Part shown: piece after piece, positions 1-8,199 of the stretch
How the letters are laid out: every line of letters begins with the position of its first letter
Numbering within the stretch: position 1 is the stretch's first letter
Origin: Mesorhizobium sp.
GTDB taxonomy: Bacteria > Pseudomonadota > Alphaproteobacteria > Rhizobiales > Rhizobiaceae
NCBI RefSeq assembly: GCF_024710845.1
Contig: NZ_JANJTZ010000031.1
Coordinates: 1 to 44,710, forward strand
Direction of reading: 5' to 3'
DNA length: 44,710 nucleotides
Program-made: the position numbers and the translations under genes
The notes under the pieces: generated by a model
What the model saw: the letters and a program-made list of their open reading frames with translations, nothing else
Databases searched by the model: none
What the model was told of the DNA's origin: nothing

Positions 1-66
1 AGTCGGAAGATGCGGCTTGAGCTTCCCGAATTGCTCGTCCGTCAGCCAGAAGTGGTCCCGATTCAT
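1..66 (-). CDS. IS5-family transposase, N-terminal fragment running off the window
   Basis: Read on the minus strand, these 22 codons begin with ATG and give MNRDHFWLTDEQFGKLKPHL, the typical N-terminus of IS5-family (IS427-like) transposases. These enzymes cut and paste their element through a DDE domain, which lies beyond the window edge. An upstream GGAGG-like ribosome binding site (minus strand, about 70-76) supports this start. Only the first 22 residues are present, so I cannot say whether the element is intact. The family assignment rests on the recognisable N-terminal motif. Confidence 0.75.
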   Translation of the reverse strand, partial: MNRDHFWLTDEQFGKLKPHLPT

Positions 67-138
67 CGCTCGCCTCCATTCGGAGACGGTGAATCACATC
101 ACGCCGCTCGATGAAACCTATTTATGGGTCCGGGCCCT
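1..138 (-). mobile_element. End of an IS5-family insertion sequence
   Basis: The segment carries the transposase start plus about 70 bp of leader. It appears to end at the GC-rich inverted sequence near 127-138, beside a CTAG at 137-140. IS5-family elements often target CTAG or TA, so the boundary is inferred to lie at about 136-138. The other terminus is outside the window, so the inverted repeat pair cannot be confirmed. The boundary overlaps the first codons of the following gene. Confidence 0.5.
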
Positions 139-1005
139 AGCGGCGGCGATTTCGAAAGAGACGTCCGCGTTCAGCCGAAGCCGGTAGAGACCCCTCAATA
201 CTGGGGCGTTATGGACCCTGCAGCCAATCTGGCGGAGATCATGTTTCTACCGACTCTGCCTTATGGCCCCCTCCCGACGGCAATCGAGATTGGCCTCGTT
301 AGAGCCTTGGCTGCCTTGCCCCCTCCATCTCATGGCGCTCTGCTGTCAGGAGGACTACATATTTCGATCGGCTCACCCCAGTGCGCTGAGCAGTTCGAGC
401 GAATCGTGGGAAAATCGACGCCGCCAATAGCTGGCGCTAGTATATTATGGACCGGCGGCGCGGACATTTACTTTAGCGCCGCTTATGAGACACATCTCAC
501 AGAGATGCCCGGGAGATGCTTGACAAATTCTCTCTCAGCATCCCCTCTAAAGTTTCGCTTTATTGAATTGTATAGAGTCATGGAGTCGCTATACATTGCC
601 GAAATAAAAAGTAAGCTGATTGAAAGATTTAGCGCAGATCCTGGTAGCGCATTGGCCGAGGCGCAGGATCTAATAAAATCGGAACTGAAGCAGATTCAAG
701 CACTGGCAGAGAGGGAAAAGGAAGTATTCGATCAGTGCTGGATGGAATTCGAGAAGATGAATAATGTGAATCGTTTCGTTTCGGCATTGCTTAGAAAACT
801 AAAAGATATAAAGAAAATGAACGGATTTACCGCCAATTGGCAACTTGGGGCTGCAACGATATACTTAATGAGTTGCGCCATTGCGCACTCTGGTCAGAAA
901 GATTTGATATTTGAAAGCTTTCCAGACGGGAATGAGGTTGTTGACGCAGTTATCGAAAAGGTCGAACGAGCTGCCCTGCGACTAGTCGGAATCGAAGTCG
1001 TATAG
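124..1005 (+). CDS. HEPN-like hypothetical protein, probably clipped at its 5' end by the IS
   Basis: This 293-residue frame (shorter if the ATG at residue 30, about 211, is used) has no product I can name. The C-terminal half is helical and ends with SCAIAHSG (residues 250-257) followed by an acidic stretch. This resembles the last helix of HEPN-type ribonuclease domains (R-x4-H), but the Arg position is Ser250 with His255 kept. A charged helix spans about 160-215. Codon use is AT-rich (many aaa, ata, tta) compared with the GC-rich neighbours, which suggests recent import. The first codons, MGPGP, are encoded by the inferred end of the IS5 element, so the native start has probably been lost. 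HEPN proteins are common in toxin-antitoxin and phage-defence loci, but no partner gene is visible. Confidence 0.5.
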   Translation: MGPGPSGGDFERDVRVQPKPVETPQYWGVMDPAANLAEIMFLPTLPYGPLPTAIEIGLVRALAALPPPSHGALLSGGLHISIGSPQCAEQFERIVGKSTPPIAGASILWTGGADIYFSAAYETHLTEMPGRCLTNSLSASPLKFRFIELYRVMESLYIAEIKSKLIERFSADPGSALAEAQDLIKSELKQIQALAEREKEVFDQCWMEFEKMNNVNRFVSALLRKLKDIKKMNGFTANWQLGAATIYLMSCAIAHSGQKDLIFESFPDGNEVVDAVIEKVERAALRLVGIEVV

Positions 1006-1097
1006 TAATGTTCCAACTCGATCTGTCGTGACAACTAGGGCCAAAGTTGAACACGTTTTGAACCCTGATCGTTCGTATCGGCTTTGGACTTTGACTC

Positions 1098-2279
1098 TTA
1101 CCGCCTCAACACCGCGCTCAACACATCCCTGATCCCGATCGCTCCCACAAACCGGCTCTGATCATCGAACAGCGCCACCGGCGACGTCTGCGACCTGTGC
1201 ATCGCCAGCATCACCGTCTTGAGGCTCGTGCCGGGCCGCGCCCAGAAGACGTGCGGGGCGTCGTCGGGGAGGGTTTCGACGTCGTCGCAGGAGACCCACA
1301 CCGCCGGCTTGCCGTCGCGCTCGGCCGCGGCCACCAGCCCGTCGGGGTCGATCTTGAAGCGCGTCGTCCTGCGCCGGTCGAGCCACAGCCAGCCCTCGCC
1401 CGCGCTCTCCAGATCGCGCCGGTCGCGCATGACGTTCCAGGCGGTCAGCACCGACAGCGGGTTCACGTTGGCGATGAAGTCGCGGACGTAAGCATTCGCC
1501 GGCTTGAGCACGATGTCTTCGGGCGGGCCGGACTGGACGATGCGCCCGCCCTCCATGATCGTGATCCGGTTGCCGATCTTCAGCGCCTCTTCCAGGTCGT
1601 GGGAGACGAAGACGATCGTCTTCTTCAAGGTTTTCTGCAGCTGCAGAAGCTCGTCCTGCAGCTTGGTGCGGATCAGCGGGTCGAGCGCCGAGAACGGCTC
1701 GTCCATCAAAAGGATCGGCGCCTCGGTGGCGAAGGCGCGGGCAAGGCCGACGCGCTGCTGCATCCCGCCCGACAGTTCGTGGGCATATTTGTTGGCCCAC
1801 TGGTCGAGATTGACGAGCTTGAGCTGCCGCGCGACGCGCTCCTTGCGCTCGGCGTCGGGCACGCCGGCAAGCTCCAGCCCGAAGCCGACGTTCTCGGCGA
1901 CCGTGCGCCAGGGCAGGAGCGCGAACTGCTGGAACACCATCGCCACGTTCTTCTGGCGCATGTGGCGCAGCGTGGCGTCGTCGCAGGAGACGATGTCGAC
2001 CATGCGGTCGCCGTCCTTGACCAGAACCTGGCCGCGGGTGACGACGTTGAGCCGGTTGACGGCGCGCAGCAGCGTCGACTTGCCCGAGCCCGACAGGCCC
2101 ATGAGGACGGAAATCTCGCCCTCCTGGACCACCAGGCTTGCGCCCGCCGCGCCCAGCACATTGCCGGTCTTGGCGAGAATCTCCTGCCGGTCGGCGCCCG
2201 CGTCGAGCATCGCGAGCGCCGCCTTCGGGTTCTCGCCGAAGACGATGTCGACATTCCTGAAATCGACGGCGACGCTCAT
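1098..2279 (-). CDS. choV: Choline ABC transporter ATP-binding protein ChoV
   Basis: A 393-residue ATPase of the ProV/OpuA class that powers import of quaternary amines across the inner membrane. Visible motifs are Walker A GLSGSGKST, the Q-loop FQQFALLPW, signature LSGGMQQR, Walker B ILLMDEP and the switch His in FVSHD. A C-terminal extension of about 100 residues is CBS-like and ends with the VGAIGIRDVL element typical of this class. I chose the ATG at 2279 because it overlaps the choW stop by 4 bp (ATGA) and gives the normal N-terminus MSVAVDFRNVDIVF; the reading frame extends further upstream only as shadow. The gene is last in choX-choW-choV. Glycine betaine/proline import is the alternative substrate, but the binding protein points to choline. 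Confidence 0.9.
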   Translation of the reverse strand: MSVAVDFRNVDIVFGENPKAALAMLDAGADRQEILAKTGNVLGAAGASLVVQEGEISVLMGLSGSGKSTLLRAVNRLNVVTRGQVLVKDGDRMVDIVSCDDATLRHMRQKNVAMVFQQFALLPWRTVAENVGFGLELAGVPDAERKERVARQLKLVNLDQWANKYAHELSGGMQQRVGLARAFATEAPILLMDEPFSALDPLIRTKLQDELLQLQKTLKKTIVFVSHDLEEALKIGNRITIMEGGRIVQSGPPEDIVLKPANAYVRDFIANVNPLSVLTAWNVMRDRRDLESAGEGWLWLDRRRTTRFKIDPDGLVAAAERDGKPAVWVSCDDVETLPDDAPHVFWARPGTSLKTVMLAMHRSQTSPVALFDDQSRFVGAIGIRDVLSAVLRR

Positions 2280-3130
2280 TGCACGCCTCCCATCTTCACC
2301 CGCGAAATGCGGTCGAGGATGATGGCGAGCACGACGATGGCGAGCCCGGCCTCGAGGCCGAGCGGGATGTTGACCGAGTTGAGCGCCCGCACCACCGGCT
2401 TGCCGAGCCCGTTGGCGCCGATGAGTGCTGCGATGACGACCATCGACAGGCACAGCATGATGCACTGCGTCAGCCCCGCCATGATGGTGGGCAGCGCCGC
2501 CGGCAGCTCGACCTTCCACAGGAGCTGGCGCTTCGTCGCGCCGAAGGCCTGGCCGGCCTCCAGCATCGGCTTCGGCACCGAGGTGACGCCAAGATAGGTC
2601 AGCCTGATCGGCGCGGGCGCCGCGAAGATGACGGTGACGATGAGGCCGGGCGCGACGCCGAGGCCGAACAGGATCAGCACCGGGATCAGATAGACGAAGG
2701 TCGGCATCGTCTGCATCAGGTCGAGCACCGGGTTGAGCCAGGCCCAGGCGCGCGGATTATGCGCCGCCCAGATGCCGACCGGCACGCCGATGGCCATCGA
2801 CGCGGTGGCGGCGCCGACGACCAGGATGATGGTTTCGACCGTCTCCTTCCACAGCCCCTGGTTGATTATGAAGAGCAGGCCGAGCGCCACGAACAGCGCG
2901 ATCCGCCAGGAGCGCTGCAGATACCAGGCAAGCGCGGTGATCGCCGCCACGACGATCACCGGCGGGAACCACAGCACGACGTCGATCAGCCCGTCGAGGA
3001 TGAAGGTGGCGCCGTTGGCGATGGAATCGAAGAACCACTCGAAGTTTCGTGTCAGGAAGTCGAAGAAGGACTTGCCCCATACCCCCACGGGGATCTTGGC
3101 GCTTCTGATCAGTTCGCTGAGCGGATCCAT
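2276..3130 (-). CDS. choW: Choline ABC transporter permease ChoW
   Basis: A 284-residue inner-membrane permease of the ProW/OpuAB (BPD transporter) family. It has a soluble N-terminal stretch of about 50 residues, then several hydrophobic helices from about residue 51 to the end. The cytoplasmic EAA-type loop is visible as EAGQAFGATKRQLLWKVELP (about residues 192-211), which docks to the ATPase ChoV. The stop codon overlaps the choV start by 4 bp, indicating translational coupling. A palindromic repeat separates it from choX upstream. Confidence 0.9.
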   Translation of the reverse strand: MDPLSELIRSAKIPVGVWGKSFFDFLTRNFEWFFDSIANGATFILDGLIDVVLWFPPVIVVAAITALAWYLQRSWRIALFVALGLLFIINQGLWKETVETIILVVGAATASMAIGVPVGIWAAHNPRAWAWLNPVLDLMQTMPTFVYLIPVLILFGLGVAPGLIVTVIFAAPAPIRLTYLGVTSVPKPMLEAGQAFGATKRQLLWKVELPAALPTIMAGLTQCIMLCLSMVVIAALIGANGLGKPVVRALNSVNIPLGLEAGLAIVVLAIILDRISRVKMGGVQ

Positions 3131-3197
3131 TTAGTCCCCCTTGGGTCCCTCCCGCTTGAGGGGAAGGGACGGTCGTCCATGCCGCGGCGCTCGCGCT

Positions 3198-3306
3198 GCC
3201 CCTCACCCGTACCCTCTCCCCGCCCGCGGGGAGAGGGGGCACCAGCGTTGGCGACCTCCCTCTCCCTGTCCTTCACGGGGAGAGGGTACGGGTAAGGGTA
3301 AGGGGC
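3198..3306. repeat. Double-hairpin palindromic repeat, family A, between choX and choW
   Basis: The outer arms start with GCCCCTCACCCGTACCC and end with the near-inverse sequence. Inside lie two hairpins. The first has a perfect 11-bp stem at 3212-3222/3227-3237. The second lies at about 3258-3286 with the same CCCTCTCC/GGGGAGAGGG core. The spacer 3239-3256 (CACCAGCGTTGGCGACC) recurs, inverted, at 10159-10180. This is a REP/BIME-like element without an ORF. Confidence 0.85.
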
Positions 3307-3357
3307 AGCGCGGTACGTCAAGCTTGCGGTAGCTGTCCCGCCAGTCGAAGAGCCGCC

Positions 3358-4293
3358 CTAAAGCGCGGCCTTGACCGCAGCGAGCCCGTCCTTGCCGTCG
3401 AGCGTGGTGACGCCCGCGAGCCAGGGGGTGATCGCGTCGGGATTGGCCTTCAGCCATTCGGTGGCGGCGACAGACGCTTCCTTGCCGTCGTTGAGGATCG
3501 CGCCCATGATCTCGTTCTCCATCTTGAGCGAGAAGACCATGTTCTTGAGCAGCGTGCCGACATTCGGGCACTCGGTGGCGTAGCCGGCGCGGACGTTGGT
3601 CGCGACGATGGCGCCGCCATAGTTCGGGCCGAACACGTCGTCGCCGCCGGAAAGGTAGGCCATCTCGACATTGGCGTTCATCGGATGCGGCTCCCAGCCG
3701 AGGAAGACGACGTCCTCCTTGGCCGCGGCCGCCTTCTGCACCGCCGACAGCATGCCGGCCTCGGAGCTCTCGACCAGTTCGAAGTCCTTGAGGCCGAACT
3801 TGTCGGCCGCGATCATGTCGAGGATCAGCCGGTTGCCGTCATTGCCGGCTTCGATGCCGTAGATCTTGCCGTCGAGCTTGTCCTTGAACTTGGCGATGTC
3901 GGCGAAGTCCTTCAGGCCGGCTTCGTAGGTGAACTTCGGCACGGCGAGCGTGTATTTCGCGCCTTCGAGATTGGTCACCAGCGTCTCGACCGTCTTGGCC
4001 TCGAGATAGGGCTTGATGTCGGCTTCCATGGTCGGCATCCAGTTGCCGAGGAAGACGTCGATGTCCTTGTTGGCGAGCGACGTGTAAGTGACCGGCACCG
4101 ACAGCAGCTGCGTCGACGGCTCGTAGCCGAGCGCGGTGAGGACGACGGAGGCCGTCGCGGTGGTGGCGGTGATGTCCGTCCAGCCGACATCGGCGAAGCG
4201 CACCGCCTTGCAGCTCTCCGGGTCGGCCGCGAGCGCCTGGCCGGCGGCAAGGCTTACGCCCAGCGCCAGAAGCACTGATTTGGTTTTCAGCAT
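3358..4293 (-). CDS. choX: Choline-binding periplasmic protein ChoX
   Basis: A 311-residue substrate-binding protein (OpuAC family) that captures choline in the periplasm for ChoWV. The N-terminus MLKTKSVLLALGVSLAAGQA is a signal peptide with likely cleavage after ALAA near residue 23. Tryptophans expected for the cation-binding aromatic box are visible in VGWTD (W38), LGNWMP and FLGWEPHP. The Asp in VGWTD matches a known choline contact of the Sinorhizobium protein. The start at 4293 is supported by the signal peptide and a GGGAG site just upstream. It is first in the operon. Related glycine betaine binders cannot be excluded without alignment. Confidence 0.88.
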   Translation of the reverse strand: MLKTKSVLLALGVSLAAGQALAADPESCKAVRFADVGWTDITATTATASVVLTALGYEPSTQLLSVPVTYTSLANKDIDVFLGNWMPTMEADIKPYLEAKTVETLVTNLEGAKYTLAVPKFTYEAGLKDFADIAKFKDKLDGKIYGIEAGNDGNRLILDMIAADKFGLKDFELVESSEAGMLSAVQKAAAAKEDVVFLGWEPHPMNANVEMAYLSGGDDVFGPNYGGAIVATNVRAGYATECPNVGTLLKNMVFSLKMENEIMGAILNDGKEASVAATEWLKANPDAITPWLAGVTTLDGKDGLAAVKAAL

Positions 4294-4506
4294 AGGTAGT
4301 CTCCCATTGTCATCCCGATCGAGGGGGATATCTTTCCTTGTGCCCCGAACGAACCACCATTCTTCGGTTCTTTCAAGCGGCTCGCCTGTTCTGAGGCCGT
4401 CACATCGCTGCTTGTCCGCGACGCGCATCGCGGGCTTCGGCCAATTTTCGGTGGAACCGGCGCATGCCCCCTCCCCGTTTCGCCGCCGAGGCGCTAAAGC
4501 CGGGCG

Positions 4507-5118
4507 ATGGCCAAGCTCTACTTCCACTATGCGACGATGAACGCCGGCAAGTCGACGATGCTGTTGCAGGCATCGTACAACTACCGCGAGAGCGGCATGC
4601 ACACGCTGCTCCTCGTGGCCGGCCATTACCGCAAGCAGGACCAGGGCTACATCTCCTCGCGCATCGGGCTCGAATCCGACGCCGACATGTTCCGCGACGG
4701 CGACGACCTGTTCGAGCTGGTGGCAGAGCACCATCGCCACCGGCGTATCCACTGCGTCTTCGTCGACGAGGCGCAGTTCCTGGAGGACGGCCAGGTCTGG
4801 CAGCTCGCCCGCGTCGTCGACCGGCTGGACGTTCCGGTCATGTGCTACGGCCTCAGGACCGATTTCCAGGGCAACCTCTTCTCCGGCTCGAAGTCGCTTC
4901 TGGCCATCGCCGACGAACTGCGCGAGGTGCGCACGATCTGCCCGTGCGGGCGCAAGGCGACGATGGTCGTCCGCCTCGGCCCGGACGGCAAGGTAGCCAA
5001 GGAAGGCGATCAGGTGGCGATCGGCAAGGACGTCTACCGGTCGCTCTGCCGGCGACACTGGGAAGAGGAGATGGGCCGCGCAGCACCCGAGGATTTCATC
5101 GGCTTTGCCGGCGGGTGA
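4507..5118 (+). CDS. tdk: Thymidine kinase (type II)
   Basis: A 203-residue thymidine kinase that phosphorylates thymidine to dTMP with ATP in the salvage pathway. Walker A is YATMNAGKST (G14-K15-S16). The DEAQF motif (D87-F91) carries the catalytic Glu88. The lasso region contains KDVYRSLCRRHW near the C-terminus, and the zinc-site cysteines appear in ICPCG and SLC. Length fits the family. It is transcribed divergently from choX across a 213-bp gap in which I see no clear element. Confidence 0.95.
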   Translation: MAKLYFHYATMNAGKSTMLLQASYNYRESGMHTLLLVAGHYRKQDQGYISSRIGLESDADMFRDGDDLFELVAEHHRHRRIHCVFVDEAQFLEDGQVWQLARVVDRLDVPVMCYGLRTDFQGNLFSGSKSLLAIADELREVRTICPCGRKATMVVRLGPDGKVAKEGDQVAIGKDVYRSLCRRHWEEEMGRAAPEDFIGFAGG

Positions 5119-5221
5119 CGGACCCGGAGCGAAAAAAGCCAGATATTACCGATAATTAATGCAACGTAACCGCCTCGCGTCCGTTTGCCCGCACTAGGGA
5201 CATTTACCAGCGAGGCATCAC

Positions 5222-5737
5222 ATGACGAATTTCAGATCCACTCTTTGCGCGGCGCTCGCGCTCACCTTCGCCGCGGGAACGGCGCTGCCGGCCGCGGCCG
5301 CGCCGACCTTCGCGCCCCGGCCCGCACAGGCTGAGGCAGCCGGCGGCGACGTCGTCAACGTCCAGATGACCCGAGACGAGCGCAAGCGCCGGTTCGACCG
5401 CCGTGAGTACCGCCGCGAGACGCGTTTCGAGCGTCGGCAGGACCGTCGCGAGGCTCGCTTCGAGCGCCGCAACGGCGGCTACTACTACAATGGCCACCGC
5501 GGCTATCGCGACCGTCGTGACGGGTATCGCCACTACAACGGCTACTGGTTCCCGGCCGGCGCCTTCATCGCCGGCGCGATCATCGGCGGAGTCATCAACA
5601 ACGCGCAGCCGTCGAGCAGCTACGGCTCGGGCCACGCGAACTGGTGCCACGACCGCTACCGCACCTACCGTTCGTCGGACAACACCTACATGTCGTCCGC
5701 CGGCTACCGCAAGGAATGCTACTCGCCCTACAGCTGA
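5222..5737 (+). CDS. BA14K-family secreted protein
   Basis: A 171-residue exported protein. It has a signal peptide (about 1-27, ending AAAAP), an Arg-rich central segment with repeated R-R-E-x-R-F-E-R-R units (about 52-88), and a hydrophobic Gly/Ala/Ile stretch (about 113-126). The C-terminal BA14K-like module runs HANWCHDRYRTYRSSDNTY through YRKECYSPY. The family was first described as a Brucella immunoreactive protein with proposed lectin-like activity. The two C-terminal cysteines could form a disulfide. A GCGAGG site precedes the start, and a strong terminator follows. Confidence 0.85.
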   Translation: MTNFRSTLCAALALTFAAGTALPAAAAPTFAPRPAQAEAAGGDVVNVQMTRDERKRRFDRREYRRETRFERRQDRREARFERRNGGYYYNGHRGYRDRRDGYRHYNGYWFPAGAFIAGAIIGGVINNAQPSSSYGSGHANWCHDRYRTYRSSDNTYMSSAGYRKECYSPYS

Positions 5738-5761
5738 TCGGCCACGCAGGCTGATCACGAC

Positions 5762-5792
5762 GCCCGTCCCGGACATCCGGGGCGGGCTTTTT
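5762..5792 (+). terminator. Intrinsic terminator after the BA14K gene
   Basis: An 11-bp stem, GCCCGTCCCGG against CCGGGGCGGGC with one G-U pair and an ACAT loop, is followed directly by five T residues. It lies 25 bp after the BA14K stop codon and insulates the next cluster. Confidence 0.9.
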
Positions 5793-5900
5793 CACGCGCC
5801 GTCACCGCCCGCTACATTCCGTTGTCCCCGCGACTTTCAATCGATACACACGACACATATATTCGCTGCGATTACTGGCGTCGGCTCCGGAGGGAAATTC

Positions 5901-6989
5901 ATGGCGACACTGCAGAACTTCGATTCCGAGATCGAGAAGACCAAGCGCACCGTCGAGGACATGCGCTCCAAGATCGAACAATCCGGAATCCTGCTGGAAA
6001 AGTTCGCCAAGACCGACGCCAAGATCGGCGAAGCCGATTTCGACATCGAAAATGCCCGCATCGAGGACGTGCTCAAGCAGCAGAAGACGATGGAGGCGAA
6101 CATCGCCGACCTCATCATCGGGCTCGAGGACGCGACGAACGTGTTCGGCACCGAATTCGAAACGATGAAGAGCTACACCGGCTGGGAGAACTTCATCGGT
6201 CTCTTCTCGCAGCAGCGCCGGCAGCGTATGCGCACCGAGCGCGTGCGCAACATGTCGCTCGCCGGCAACCTGCAGGAACTGCTGGCCAAGTCCGACACGA
6301 TCGTCGGCATTCTCCGCGAACAGAAGAATGTCCTCGAACAGCGCTACAAGACCTCGGAGACCAGCCTCGGCCAGGTGATCGAGCGGCGCAAGGTGACGAT
6401 GACGAGCCTCACCGCGACGCAGAAGCGGATCGAGGAGCTGAACCCGCTTCTGCTCGACATCGAGAACAAGATCGCGGCTTCCACCAGCCAGCAGGAACGC
6501 ACGCAGCTCGAAGGCGAGCGCTCGAAGCTTGCCACCGAATACAATGAGAAGCAGGCGAAGGAGCAGGAGCTTTTGGCCGAGAGCCAGACGCTGGAACGCT
6601 ACACCTCGATGTTCCAGACTTTCGTCGATTCGCTCAACAACCAGATCGCGGCGCAGTCGACGCTGATCAACAAGCTGACCATCGACACCGAACAGCGCAT
6701 CGTCCTCTACAAGGCGCTGGAGGACTCGTTGAAGACGGCAGCGCAGCAGGATGTCGCGCACAAGATAAATACGCTGGGCTCGCAGGTCGACAACACGGCG
6801 GAAGAGACCATGGCCGGCATCGGCGCCGCCGCCCAGAAGCACATCGGCGACCTGCTCGAAATGCACGAGAAGAACATGGTCACCACCGCCGACATCCAGC
6901 GGCGCAAGAAGCTCGCCGACGATGCGTTCGCCCGCCGCTTCGACGAGGTGATGCGCAAGCACAATTCGGCAGATTACGTGAAGGCTTAG
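5901..6989 (+). CDS. Long coiled-coil protein, TelA-like in layout
   Basis: A 362-residue, almost entirely helical cytoplasmic protein with no signal peptide or membrane segment. Heptad-like stretches run over most of its length, especially about 1-75 and 110-270. The C-terminal part (TIDTEQRIVLYKALEDSL onward, then a Thr/Ala-rich helix) resembles TelA-type toxic-anion-resistance proteins in general arrangement. That likeness is by eye and weak. Start 5901 has a strong GGAGGGA site; the longer open frame upstream runs through the BA14K gene and terminator and is not credible. It is first in a five-gene cluster with an AAA+ ATPase, so it could be an adaptor or scaffold for that enzyme. Confidence 0.75.
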   Translation: MATLQNFDSEIEKTKRTVEDMRSKIEQSGILLEKFAKTDAKIGEADFDIENARIEDVLKQQKTMEANIADLIIGLEDATNVFGTEFETMKSYTGWENFIGLFSQQRRQRMRTERVRNMSLAGNLQELLAKSDTIVGILREQKNVLEQRYKTSETSLGQVIERRKVTMTSLTATQKRIEELNPLLLDIENKIAASTSQQERTQLEGERSKLATEYNEKQAKEQELLAESQTLERYTSMFQTFVDSLNNQIAAQSTLINKLTIDTEQRIVLYKALEDSLKTAAQQDVAHKINTLGSQVDNTAEETMAGIGAAAQKHIGDLLEMHEKNMVTTADIQRRKKLADDAFARRFDEVMRKHNSADYVKA

Positions 6990-7017
6990 GGCTGCTACGG
7001 GTCAGACATTGCGCTCC

Positions 7018-8190
7018 ATGGCGCCTCCATCCTCTCCACGGCAGGCAATGACCCCCGACAATCCCTCCGTCCGCTATTTCGACGCGATCGCAGCCGCGCT
7101 CGCGGGCTTAGATATCTTCCTGCGCGACGATTCCTCGCCGCTCTACCGGCACGACGTGATCGCGCAGGTGGTGGCGGAATATATCGTGCGGCTGGAAAAC
7201 TCCTTCGGCGCCTGGCGCAACAGGCTGGGCTTCATGGAGAGCTTCCGCATCTCCCGCGCCGAGAGCGGCTTTCCCGTGTTCCAGAACGTGCTGGAGCTGG
7301 AGAACGACCGCCGCAGCGCCGAAAAGCGGTTGGCTGCGATTCCCGCTCCCGACGCGATCCGGGCGGAGATGGCCGACTTCATCCTGCGTCACAAGGCGAT
7401 GCCGACCGACCTGCAGCGGATGATGGCCGAGCGGCTCTACCTGCAGGACGTCGGCACGGGCCTGATCTTCGCCCCCTTCGTGCTGCCCAAGACAGTAAAA
7501 GTCTCCGCCAATCCCAAGACCATGCGGCCCTACTACTTCGTCCACTGGGGCGCGTTCGACGGGCTGGCCAACCTGCCGCTGGTCTACATGGCGGCGGTGG
7601 AGGATTCTTCCGAGCGCATGGTCGAGACGCTGGTGACCCGTGACGGGCAGCTGAACGAGAAGGTCGAGATCCCGCTGCCGGTCGAAGGCTTGCTCAACCC
7701 GGACCTTGCGCACCGCTTCGACGACTTTGCCGCCAAGAACTCGGCCTATTCGCTGTCGCCGTCGACGATCGCCAACAATCTCGACAAGGATTTCGAGACA
7801 CTGCACCCCAAGCAGCTGCGCCGCTTCGTGCTGGGCCCGTTCTATTCGGCCGGCATCACCGAGCACAATTCGACGGTGGCCGAGGTCCTGAACAAGGTGC
7901 GCAAGGCCGAAAACGCCTGGCTTCTCACCTGGACCGTCCAGGAGGTCTATTCGAAGAACGAGCGGCCTGGGCGAAAGGGCCTGTTCTCCAGCGAGAAGGC
8001 GACGCAGGAGTTTTACATCAACACCGACGACCTCGAGGCTGCGCGCATGGGCGTGTCGACCTACGAGAAGCACGCCTTGATCCCGCACGAGGCCTACCAG
8101 GCGCTCTACGCCGCCGGCGAGGCGCAGAAGATATTCGGCGGCTACAAGGTGCACATCCTGTCCGGCGGGCGGGTCATTTCAGATGTCTGA
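7018..8190 (+). CDS. Conserved-looking protein of unknown function in the AAA+ cluster
   Basis: About 390 residues, soluble, with no signal peptide and no motif I recognise. It looks mixed alpha/beta: an N-terminal helical part (about 15-130), an aromatic-rich central stretch around YYFVHWGAFDGLANLPLVYM, and a C-terminal part ending GGYKVHILSGGRVISDV. Start is uncertain: TTG 7009, ATG 7018 and ATG 7048 are in frame, and the last gives MTPDNPSVRYFDAI after a GGCAGG sequence. It sits 28 bp after the coiled-coil gene, and its stop lies within the ribosome binding site of the ATPase gene, so the three are probably co-transcribed and may form a complex. Confidence 0.7.
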   Translation: MAPPSSPRQAMTPDNPSVRYFDAIAAALAGLDIFLRDDSSPLYRHDVIAQVVAEYIVRLENSFGAWRNRLGFMESFRISRAESGFPVFQNVLELENDRRSAEKRLAAIPAPDAIRAEMADFILRHKAMPTDLQRMMAERLYLQDVGTGLIFAPFVLPKTVKVSANPKTMRPYYFVHWGAFDGLANLPLVYMAAVEDSSERMVETLVTRDGQLNEKVEIPLPVEGLLNPDLAHRFDDFAAKNSAYSLSPSTIANNLDKDFETLHPKQLRRFVLGPFYSAGITEHNSTVAEVLNKVRKAENAWLLTWTVQEVYSKNERPGRKGLFSSEKATQEFYINTDDLEAARMGVSTYEKHALIPHEAYQALYAAGEAQKIFGGYKVHILSGGRVISDV

Positions 8191-8199
8191 GGAGGCATA

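Noticed and set aside
1197-2597. Long plus-strand open frame of 466 codons opposite choV and choW
   Set aside because: High GC leaves the antisense frame open. The minus-strand genes have full motif sets and coupled starts; the antisense product is His/Arg/Asp-rich and has no domain.
5403-5900. Upstream extension of the coiled-coil gene
   Set aside because: It runs in a different frame through the BA14K gene and its terminator. A strong ribosome binding site supports the start at 5901.
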